Shown one piece after another: positions 1-7,965 of a stretch of DNA of 64,000 nucleotides. Position 1 is the first letter of the stretch, and each line of letters starts with the position of its first letter. The DNA is from Bifidobacterium reuteri DSM 23975. Its GTDB lineage: Bacteria > Actinomycetota > Actinomycetes > Actinomycetales > Bifidobacteriaceae. The stretch spans positions 186,001 through 250,000 of the forward strand of contig NZ_JGZK01000017.1 in NCBI RefSeq assembly GCF_000741695.1, read 5' to 3'. Both the position numbers and the translations under genes were made by a program. The notes beneath the pieces were generated by a model, which worked only from the letters and a program-made list of their open reading frames with translations, searched no databases and was not told the DNA's origin.

Positions 1-1
1 C

Positions 2-658
<657 letters not shown>

Positions 659-704
659 TCCGGAATATCGTTCTCCTCGGCCGATATGACCGACGTTGAT
701 TGAC

Positions 705-729
705 GAAAGGGCCCCAAGCGGGCCCTTTC
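705..729 (+). terminator. Hairpin after guaB
   Basis: A perfect 10-bp stem, GAAAGGGCCC paired with GGGCCCTTTC around a 5-nt loop, lies 46 nt after the guaB stop. There is only a short T-rich tail inside the stem, so it may be a weak intrinsic terminator. Confidence 0.75.
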
Positions 730-879
730 CGTGTAAGTGGGCACGTGCTTCCTCGCATGGATTTGCAGGCGCGAAACAATCTCAGGCCGGAGCAGTCATG
801 TCGCAGCGGGGCTTGTAGTCACTGCGGTATAGTCTGAACTGTTCTGATATGACGAATATACCCGGGAAAGGGGCCCACG

Positions 880-1530
880 ATGGTGGATGCGCATGATGCG
901 GAAACCTACAGCGCGAAGGACTCGCGCCTGATCTGGATTGACTGCGAGATGACCGGACTCGACATCTTCGGCGGTGACGAGCTGGTCGAGGTGTCCGTGG
1001 TGCCCACGGATTTCGACCTCAACGTGCTGGACGAGGGAGTCGATTTCGTCATCAAGCCGAGCCAGAAGGCCGTGGACCATATGAACGACTTCGTGCGTCA
1101 GATGCATACCCGCTCCGGGCTGATCAACGAATGGGAGCATGGCCTGAGCCTCGAGGAAGCCGAGAAAAAAGTTACCGAATACGTGCTGCGCTTCACGCCC
1201 GAGGGCGTCAAGCCGCTGCTGGCGGGCAACACTATCGGGAGCGACAAGAAGTTCCTCGACCATTACATGCCCGGCCTCATGAGCCACCTGCATTACCGCA
1301 GCGTGGACGTGAGCACCCTGAAGGAACTGGCCCGCCGCTGGTACCCGGCGGTCTATGAGAACCGTCCGCCGAAGAACGGCGGCCACCGCGCGCTCGCGGA
1401 CATCATCGAATCACTGGACGAGCTGCGCTACTACCGCAAAGCGTTCATGGCGCCGGTCCCCGGCCCGGACGATGCCGAAGCCAAGGCCATCTCCGCGGAC
1501 ATCGTGGCCACCAGTCTGCTGAACAAGTAA
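880..1530 (+). CDS. orn: Oligoribonuclease (DEDDh 3'-5' exoribonuclease)
   Basis: Degrades 2- to 5-nt RNA fragments, and pGpG where cyclic di-GMP is used, to mononucleotides in the cytosol. The first acidic motif is WIDCEMTGL at about residue 24. The conserved [12 protein letters not shown] segment is at about 110, and the terminal [10 protein letters not shown] motif supplies the catalytic His and Asp. At 216 residues it is slightly longer than the usual ~180-200 because of short N- and C-terminal extensions. An AAAGGGG ribosome site precedes the ATG. The gene stands between the guaB terminator and the RecQ-like gene, which starts about 45 nt downstream. Confidence 0.96.
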   Translation: MVDAHDAETYSAKDSRLIWIDCEMTGLDIFGGDELVEVSVVPTDFDLNVLDEGVDFVIKPSQKAVDHMNDFVRQMHTRSGLINEWEHGLSLEEAEKKVTEYVLRFTPEGVKPLLAGNTIGSDKKFLDHYMPGLMSHLHYRSVDVSTLKELARRWYPAVYENRPPKNGGHRALADIIESLDELRYYRKAFMAPVPGPDDAEAKAISADIVATSLLNK

Positions 1531-1575
1531 CGTTGGACAACGTGGACTGAGCAACCACAACGAGGGGAGTTGGAG

Positions 1576-3099
1576 ATGTTTATGTCGAAACACGAGCAGG
1601 AAGCAGCGCCGAGCACGCTTCCGACGCACCTTCTGCCTTTGCCGCCGAAGCCGGGAACGACAAAACGGGACAGTTCGGACGGTAAGGTTCCGAGGTCCTC
1701 CCAGCCTGCGCCTGCCAAGTCGACGCAGACGCCAGCCCGGTCCATCCAACCAAACGTCCCGCAGACGGTTGCGGCCTCAGTGCCTGCTGGCTCGACCGGC
1801 CAAACCTCCCGTCCGACGAGTGCACCGGCCTCCGCCCAGGCTCCTGCACCGGCACCGGCCGCTGCCGACGGCGTACCTGCAGGGCAGCGCGATTTCTCCG
1901 GACCCGCACATGCCGCGCTCAAACAGTTCTTCGGCTACGATTCCTTCGTGCCCGGTCAGTTCCCGGTGGTCAACTCCATCCTCAACGGCCGCGATGTCAT
2001 GGCTGCCATGCCCGCCGGTCCCGACCGATCACTGTGCTATCAGTTGCCCGCCACTGTTCCGCATACCCTTACCCTGGTGATTGTGCCATCGCCTGCGACG
2101 GTGGGTGCCGAGGTGGAGCATCTGCGCAGGCGCGGCATCGCCGCTGCGCTGATTGACGGCCAGACTGACCAGCAGCAGAGCGACGTGATTTATGCCGCAG
2201 CCGCCAATCGGCAGATCAGTGTGCTGTATGCCGCTCCCGAGCGCCTCCTGAGGCCTGATTTCATCGACTTCGCCAAGCAGGTGCGCATCGACATGGTCGT
2301 CGTAGACGAGGCCCAGTGTGTGCTTCAGGAGAATGCCGGTTTCCGCGCTGAGTACCGCAATATCGCCGGTTTCGTGCACATGCTGCCCAAGAGGCCCGTG
2401 CTTGCCGCATTCGCCGATGTCGCAGATCCGGGGCGATGCGATGCGATTATCACCGAACTTGGTCTGAAAGACCCCTACCGTATCAACGCGGGTTCCGGTC
2501 AGCCTGATACCCAATCACATGCTTCCGAAACTGCATCTCAAGGCAACAGTGCCACTGCCGACCAGAAGAAGACGGCAGCCGCTTCCAAGCCTGAAAGCCA
2601 CAAGGCCGGAGCGAAGACCGAGCCGAAGGCATCCACGAAGACATCCACGAAGACATCCAAGAAACCTCGTCCGAAGCGAGCTGATCGCCTGACCGATAAG
2701 GAGAAGGCGGCGCAGGCCGCGAGACATGCCGAGACCGTCAAGCGGAATGAGGAACTGCAGGCGCGTGTGGCCATGATTGACGGGAACGAGCGTGCTGCGG
2801 CGGAGCGTGCCATAACCGGGTTGGTCGGTGAGCTGCGTGCGGCCAAAGGGGAGGACCCCGCCGTCTCTTCGGTCACCTTTACGCTGGCGGGTGAAGCCGC
2901 GGACTTTATCGCCGCCGCAGGACTGACGTCGAATCCTCACTTCGGTGAGCTCAAAGGTCGTTTCGATCGCGATCTGTTGCGTGGAATCGTAATGGACATG
3001 ACGCAGCGGGGTTCTCTGGTCATGGAGAACCGGCGTCTGCGCCTGCCCGGCACAGACAGGGCATCCGGTTCCGGCCCGTCCACGACTTCGCAAGCCTGA
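1576..3099 (+). CDS. RecQ-like protein with degenerate ATPase lobe
   Basis: About 507 residues. After a Pro/Ala/Ser/Thr-rich N-terminus (~1-110), residues ~115-300 align with lobe 1 of RecQ. Motif 0 is present (FFGYDSFVPGQ). Motif I reads MPAGPDRSLCYQ instead of MPTGGGKSLCYQ, so the Walker lysine is Arg. Motif II is DEAQC, the aromatic-rich loop is altered, and motif III TATA is lost (AFADVAD). No second RecA lobe follows. Instead there is a Lys/Ala/Thr-rich linker with short TKTS repeats (~330-385), then ~100 residues that could form a winged helix. ATPase activity is unlikely; a DNA-binding or scaffold role is inference. ATG at 1582 is an alternative start. It sits 18 nt before the Pif1-like gene and is probably co-transcribed with it. 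Confidence 0.7.
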   Translation: MFMSKHEQEAAPSTLPTHLLPLPPKPGTTKRDSSDGKVPRSSQPAPAKSTQTPARSIQPNVPQTVAASVPAGSTGQTSRPTSAPASAQAPAPAPAAADGVPAGQRDFSGPAHAALKQFFGYDSFVPGQFPVVNSILNGRDVMAAMPAGPDRSLCYQLPATVPHTLTLVIVPSPATVGAEVEHLRRRGIAAALIDGQTDQQQSDVIYAAAANRQISVLYAAPERLLRPDFIDFAKQVRIDMVVVDEAQCVLQENAGFRAEYRNIAGFVHMLPKRPVLAAFADVADPGRCDAIITELGLKDPYRINAGSGQPDTQSHASETASQGNSATADQKKTAAASKPESHKAGAKTEPKASTKTSTKTSKKPRPKRADRLTDKEKAAQAARHAETVKRNEELQARVAMIDGNERAAAERAITGLVGELRAAKGEDPAVSSVTFTLAGEAADFIAAAGLTSNPHFGELKGRFDRDLLRGIVMDMTQRGSLVMENRRLRLPGTDRASGSGPSTTSQA

Positions 3100-3117
3100 C
3101 ATCGGGGACTGAACGGT

Positions 3118-4530
3118 ATGCGTCAATCCGAAGCGCTGGCCATCCTGAACGCCGGCGCGAACGTGTTTCTGACTGGTGCCCCCGGTGCGGGCAAGACCTA
3201 CACGCTCAACGAGTTCATTCGCGGGGCGCGTGCGGATGGCGCCGATGTGGCGGTCACCGCGTCCACCGGCATCGCCGCCACGCATATCAACGGCCAGACC
3301 ATCCACTCGTGGAGCGGCGTGGGCGTGGCCACATCGCTGACCGCGAATCTGTTGAAGCTCATCCGCTCGCGCCGCAAGCGCAAGATCGAAGCCACCGACA
3401 TCCTCGTCATCGACGAGGTCTCCATGCTCCACGCATGGCTGTTCGACATGGTCGATCAGGTATGTCGGGCGGTGCGCCATGATCCACGGCCGTTCGGCGG
3501 CATCCAAGTGGTGCTCTCCGGCGATTTCTTCCAGCTGCCGCCGGTCTCCGTCTCCGGGCGCAACAACGATCTGATTGCGCCGACGCCGGAGTTCGTCGCC
3601 TCCCGGGAACGGTATGCGCAGGCCGGGCGCAACCCGGAGGGTTTCGTCACCGAATCGCTGGTATGGGATGAGCTGAACCCGGTCATATGCTACCTGACCG
3701 AGCAGCACAGGCAGGACGCCGGCGATTTGCTCACGGTCCTGACCGATATCCGCCGCAGCGCCGTGACGCAATCCGACCGGGATACGCTGGTCACACGTCT
3801 CGGCCATATGCCCGAACCCGGACAGGTCGCCGTGCATCTGTTTCCGGTCAATCGCCAGGCCGACGGGCTCAATGACCTGCGGCTCAACCAGATCTCGCTC
3901 GAGCCGCATGAATTCCATGCCGAGACCGCAGGCCCCGCCAATCTGGTCGATCGGCTCAAGAAGAACATGCTCGCCCCCGAACGGTTGGTGCTCAAGGAGG
4001 GCGCGGCGGTCATGGCCTTGCGCAACGACGCCGACCGGCAGTACGTCAACGGCTCGCTTGGCACCGTGCGCGGCTTTGCGCCGGAGGCCAAAGGCGGATG
4101 GCCGATTGTCGAATTCGAGAACGGCAACATCGTCACCATGAGGCCCGCCGCATGGGAGATGATGGACGGCGAGACCGTGCTCGCATCCGTTCATCAGGTG
4201 CCGCTGCGCTGTGCTTGGGCAATCACCATCCACAAGTCGCAGGGCATGACACTCGATCGGGCTGTCATGGATCTGCGCCGCACGTTCGCGCCCGGCATGG
4301 GCTATGTGGCGCTCTCCCGCGTGGAGTCGTTGGATGGACTCTATCTGGCCGGCGTCAACGAACGCATGTTCCTGGTTTCGCCCGATGCAGTGACGTTGGA
4401 TGGTTCCTTGCGCGACGCATCCGCAGCCGCCTCCGACCGTTTAGCCGATGAAGGCGTCACCGCGTTCAAGCCATCCGCCACCGCGCTCGACGCCGCAGAT
4501 GACGACTTCGCACAGGATGCCTTGTTCTGA
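3118..4530 (+). CDS. Pif1-like superfamily 1 DNA helicase
   Basis: 470 residues. Walker A GAPGAGKT is at about residue 20 and Walker B VIDEVSM at about 97. The GDFFQLPPV motif is at about 136, TEQHRQ at about 195, and the C-terminal helicase motifs IHKSQGMTLDRA and YVALSRVES are present. This is the Pif1/RRM3 pattern of 5'-3' helicases that act on replication blocks and G-quadruplex DNA. The protein is compact and has no accessory C-terminal domain, ending in an acidic tail (DAADDDFAQDALF). It follows the degenerate RecQ-like gene with an 18-nt gap, which suggests the two act together; that is inference. The specific substrate is unknown. Confidence 0.88.
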   Translation: MRQSEALAILNAGANVFLTGAPGAGKTYTLNEFIRGARADGADVAVTASTGIAATHINGQTIHSWSGVGVATSLTANLLKLIRSRRKRKIEATDILVIDEVSMLHAWLFDMVDQVCRAVRHDPRPFGGIQVVLSGDFFQLPPVSVSGRNNDLIAPTPEFVASRERYAQAGRNPEGFVTESLVWDELNPVICYLTEQHRQDAGDLLTVLTDIRRSAVTQSDRDTLVTRLGHMPEPGQVAVHLFPVNRQADGLNDLRLNQISLEPHEFHAETAGPANLVDRLKKNMLAPERLVLKEGAAVMALRNDADRQYVNGSLGTVRGFAPEAKGGWPIVEFENGNIVTMRPAAWEMMDGETVLASVHQVPLRCAWAITIHKSQGMTLDRAVMDLRRTFAPGMGYVALSRVESLDGLYLAGVNERMFLVSPDAVTLDGSLRDASAAASDRLADEGVTAFKPSATALDAADDDFAQDALF

Positions 4531-4825
4531 TTATCGGGTTTGTGCTCTTCTGGAGTTGTTTCTGCGTTACGAGGGGCTGATTTCAGGGTTTCGGAACATC
4601 TATCTGCGTTACGAGGGGCTGGCGACGTGGTGACAGCGCGGTAAGAGACCCTCACAAATGGCGGAATGACGGTGTCGTAAGGCATATTCAAAGGATGGGG
4701 GAGCCCCTCGTAACGCAAGTAGTGCTTCCGGGAAACCGAAATCAGCCCCTCGTAACCGAGATCGGTATCATAACTGGTTTCTTTGCGGCATGGAGTGGCT
4801 ACCATGGAGTGCAGGGGTGGTGATC
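4531..4825. repeat. Intergenic gap with four copies of a GAGGGGCTGA repeat
   Basis: Two direct copies of TCTGCGTTACGAGGGGCTG are at 4561-4579 and 4603-4621. Two inverted copies of the core AGCCCCTCGTAAC are at 4702-4717 and 4742-4760. The first copy continues as ATTTCAGGGTTTCGG and the last is preceded by the inverted equivalent GGGAAACCGAAATCAG, so the outer pair forms an extended inverted repeat of about 30 bp. The nearly identical 19-mer recurs at 29994-30012. No gene is seen here. It could fold as RNA across both arms. Confidence 0.8.
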
Positions 4826-6868
4826 ATGTCGCTATCTGAACAGACTCATGGAGACAACGAAGTTCGTGTGGCCGCAGCGTCTGCCGGTCGTGACGCCGGA
4901 AGCAACGCAGACCGCAACGCCGGTCGTAATACGGGAAGAATTCGTCCACCTGCCGTAGCCGGCGCGTTCTATCCTGCCGACCGCATTGCGCTCAAGCAGC
5001 TTATCAACCAGCAGCTCGATTACGGGCGTGCGCTGGTGAAACAGCTGGCACCGCGGCTGCCTCAAGGAACGCCGAAAGCGGTGATCGTGCCGCACGCCGG
5101 TTATGGGTATTCGGGCACGACTGCGGCGCTGGCGTATGCGCTGCTCGAACGCGGTCGCGGTACGGTGAAGCGTGCGGTGATCGTCGGGCCGACGCATCGG
5201 GTGGCTGTGCGAGGCGTGGCATGTTCGACGGCTGACGTTTGGTCTACGCCGCTGGGCGTGATTCCAGTGGATGTGGAGTCCGAACGAAAGGCGATGGGGC
5301 TGTCGGGTCGCGACAGCTCAGGAGCCGCCCGTATGCGTGATGGCGATCAGTGTGGTGGCTATCATGATGGCGTGACTGCGGGCGCTGATGGCGCTGGCCA
5401 GCATGACAACCCGCATGCCGAGCCGTTGCGATCCGGTATGCGCGCTCGCTCTGGGGCCCGGGCTCCGACGATGATTGTCAACGATCCCACGCATGTGCAG
5501 GAACATGCCGTTGAGGTGCAGATTCCATTCCTGCAGACCGTATTCGGTCCGGATCTGAACATAGTGCCGCTCAACGCCGGTGATGCGAGACCCGAAGAGG
5601 TGGGCGACGTGCTGCGCGCATTGTGGGGAGGTCCGGAAACGGTCGTCATTATCAGCTCCGATTTGTCGCATTATCATCCCGAGGCGTATGCACGGCAACT
5701 TGATGACGAGACGATATCCGACATCGCACATCTCAGGCTGCCGATTCATCCGCGCAGGGCATGCGGGGCGTATCCAATCAACGGGCTGCTGGATGTGCTG
5801 GTGCGTGGCTTGACGCCGGCACAGTATGAAACGGTTTGTGAAACATCTCGTGAAACGTTGAAGGCGAATCAGGCGAGCGGCACAAGGCCGGCAGTCGAGA
5901 CAGATCAAGAGAGCGACCGTCAAGAAAACCGAGCATGTCTGCATGCTGTCGAACGCCACTTTGACCTGCGGTTGCTGGGGCGCAGCACCTCAGGTGATGA
6001 CGGTGTAGTGGCGCTCGCGGGTGAGCCTCGCCCGGCTATGGACGATCCTGATGAGCCGGTGGTGGGGTATGCCTCGTTTGCCGTATGGCAGGAGGAGGCT
6101 GCTCAAGAGAGTGCAGAGGATGCAGATGATCCAGGGAATGTACGTGGCGACAATGCCGGCGGTATCCGGCAGACCAAATCCTCTCCTGAATCTTCTGCAG
6201 AATCCTCTGCAGAAAGAAGGAATGCCGGTGATGCAGCTGAACAATCTGACGGGTCCAGTACATCTGACAGGTCGAATGGCACCGACCGAGGTGCGACCCT
6301 GCTGAAGCTGGCGCGCATATCGATTCGTGAGCATCTGGGTATTGACGGCGATTCCGACGAGTCCTCCGAATCCATCATCGCACGTAATCCTTGGCTGGAA
6401 GAGCCTGGCGCAAGCTTCGTGACCTTGACCGAGAACGGTCGGTTGCGTGGCTGCATCGGCACGCTTGAAGCATATCGGCCGCTCGGCCGCGACGTTGTCG
6501 ATCACGCGGTCGACGCCGCTAGCCGCGATCCGCGCTTCAATCCGCTTACGGCTGCGGAATACCCGCTCATTGATGTGGAGGTATCCGTATTGGGCAAGCC
6601 AGAGCCGATCATAGGGTCGGATGGCATCCCGGTGCGTTCGCGTGACGAGTTGGAAGCCGCGCTGCGCCCCGGTGAGGATGGGTTGATTCTTACCGACCCG
6701 CGTGGTCGCAGGGCCACATTTCTGCCGCAGGTGTGGGAGCAGCTGCCCGACCGGCATGACTTCGTTTCGCACCTGCTCGCTAAAGCGGGAATCCGCCCGT
6801 CGTATGACTGGGACAACGGCGACATCGAATGCGAACGGTATGAGGTGACCGCATATGCCGAACGTTGA
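4826..6868 (+). CDS. AmmeMemoRadiSam proteins B and A fused (Memo + AMMECR1)
   Basis: About 680 residues. The N-terminal part (~25-430) is a Memo-family domain related to class III extradiol dioxygenases: RPPAVAGAFYPAD, VPHAGYGYSG, VGPTHR, EVQIPFLQ and ISSDLSHYHP are all visible. It is interrupted by low-complexity inserts near residues ~155-205 and ~340-375. After an acidic Ser/Glu-rich linker (~430-500), residues ~500-680 form AMMECR1: FVTLTENGRLRGCIGTL, then DPRFNPLTAAEYP. The start at 4826 is preferred over 4790 because AGGGGTGG precedes it. The stop overlaps the radical-SAM gene by 14 nt. The biochemical function of this conserved trio is unknown. Confidence 0.88.
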   Translation: MSLSEQTHGDNEVRVAAASAGRDAGSNADRNAGRNTGRIRPPAVAGAFYPADRIALKQLINQQLDYGRALVKQLAPRLPQGTPKAVIVPHAGYGYSGTTAALAYALLERGRGTVKRAVIVGPTHRVAVRGVACSTADVWSTPLGVIPVDVESERKAMGLSGRDSSGAARMRDGDQCGGYHDGVTAGADGAGQHDNPHAEPLRSGMRARSGARAPTMIVNDPTHVQEHAVEVQIPFLQTVFGPDLNIVPLNAGDARPEEVGDVLRALWGGPETVVIISSDLSHYHPEAYARQLDDETISDIAHLRLPIHPRRACGAYPINGLLDVLVRGLTPAQYETVCETSRETLKANQASGTRPAVETDQESDRQENRACLHAVERHFDLRLLGRSTSGDDGVVALAGEPRPAMDDPDEPVVGYASFAVWQEEAAQESAEDADDPGNVRGDNAGGIRQTKSSPESSAESSAERRNAGDAAEQSDGSSTSDRSNGTDRGATLLKLARISIREHLGIDGDSDESSESIIARNPWLEEPGASFVTLTENGRLRGCIGTLEAYRPLGRDVVDHAVDAASRDPRFNPLTAAEYPLIDVEVSVLGKPEPIIGSDGIPVRSRDELEAALRPGEDGLILTDPRGRRATFLPQVWEQLPDRHDFVSHLLAKAGIRPSYDWDNGDIECERYEVTAYAER

Positions 6869-7940
6869 ATCAGATTCAGTTCCGGCAGTCGCCATCGGCC
6901 GTTGGCAAACGCAATTCCACGACGGCACAGGCCGTGCACGATGCGAACTCTGCCCACGGCGCTGCGTGCTTCGCCCGGGCCAACGCGGCTTCTGCTTCGT
7001 GCGGTCGAACCACGACGGTGCCATCGTCTGCGACACGTACGGTCGCAGCTCCGGATTCGCCGTCGATCCGGTGGAGAAGAAGCCGTTGAACCATTTCCAC
7101 CCCGGCTCCAGCGTGCTGAGCTTCGGCACGGCCGGCTGCAATTCCGGTTGCCGGTTCTGCCAGAATTGGGATATCTCCAAGGCGCGCGACTTCGACAGAC
7201 TCGGCGTGGAGGCGAGTCCCGGGAAAATCGCGCAGGTGGCGCACGAGCGTGGTATCGACTCGGTGGCGTTCACCTACAATGATCCGATTGTGTTCGCCGA
7301 ATACGCGATAGACACCGCGCAGGCCTGCCGTGCGCTCGGCATCCATCCGATCGCCGTGACGGCAGGATACATGAGCGCGGTGGCCAGACCGGATTTCTAT
7401 GCGGCGATGGACGCGGCGAACATCGACCTCAAAGGCTTCACCGAGGACTTCTATTGGAAGGTAACCGGAACACATCTGGCTGATGTGCTCGACACCATCG
7501 ACTACGCGGTCAATGATGCGCGCACCCCGGACGGCGGGCATGTGTGGGTGGAGCTCACCACATTGCTCATACCGGGGCTCAATGACGACGATGCTCAGCT
7601 GCACGCCGAATGCACATGGATTCGGGAGCATCTGGGCCCCGACGTGCCATTGCACTTCTCGGCATTCCACCCGGCGTGGAAGATGAAGGATGTGCCGCCC
7701 ACGCCGCATGGCACGCTGACCAGGGCGCGTGGCATCGCGCTCGCTGAGGGATTGCATTACGTGTATACCGGCAATGTGCACGACCGTGAGGGAGACACCA
7801 CATACTGCCCGAATCCGCAGTGCCATGCCGTGCTGGTGGAGCGCGACTGGTATCGAATCAATGCCGATCGCCTGTCCTGTGATCGCGGCGGAGACGGTCG
7901 ATGCCCGGAATGCGGCACTGCCATTGCGGGCCGTTGGTAG
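6855..7940 (+). CDS. AmmeMemoRadiSam system radical SAM enzyme
   Basis: 361 residues. The radical-SAM cluster motif is CNSGCRFC (CX3CX2C) at about residue 95-102, which should hold a 4Fe-4S cluster that cleaves S-adenosylmethionine. An N-terminal cysteine group (CELCPRRCVLRPGQRGFC, ~27-45) and a C-terminal pair-rich region (CPNPQCHAV, then CPECGTA) suggest further metal sites. Related proteins are often labelled pyruvate-formate-lyase-activating-like; family context with Memo/AMMECR1 identifies this one. ATG at 6855 has GAGGTG upstream inside the previous gene, giving translational coupling. The substrate is unknown. Confidence 0.9.
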   Translation: MPNVESDSVPAVAIGRWQTQFHDGTGRARCELCPRRCVLRPGQRGFCFVRSNHDGAIVCDTYGRSSGFAVDPVEKKPLNHFHPGSSVLSFGTAGCNSGCRFCQNWDISKARDFDRLGVEASPGKIAQVAHERGIDSVAFTYNDPIVFAEYAIDTAQACRALGIHPIAVTAGYMSAVARPDFYAAMDAANIDLKGFTEDFYWKVTGTHLADVLDTIDYAVNDARTPDGGHVWVELTTLLIPGLNDDDAQLHAECTWIREHLGPDVPLHFSAFHPAWKMKDVPPTPHGTLTRARGIALAEGLHYVYTGNVHDREGDTTYCPNPQCHAVLVERDWYRINADRLSCDRGGDGRCPECGTAIAGRW

Positions 7941-7965
7941 GGGAGGGCTGCTGGCAGGCAGACCG

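Noticed and set aside
2515..4233. 572-codon minus-strand frame over the helicase pair
   Set aside because: Shadow; includes the reverse of a Lys/Thr repeat and no domain.
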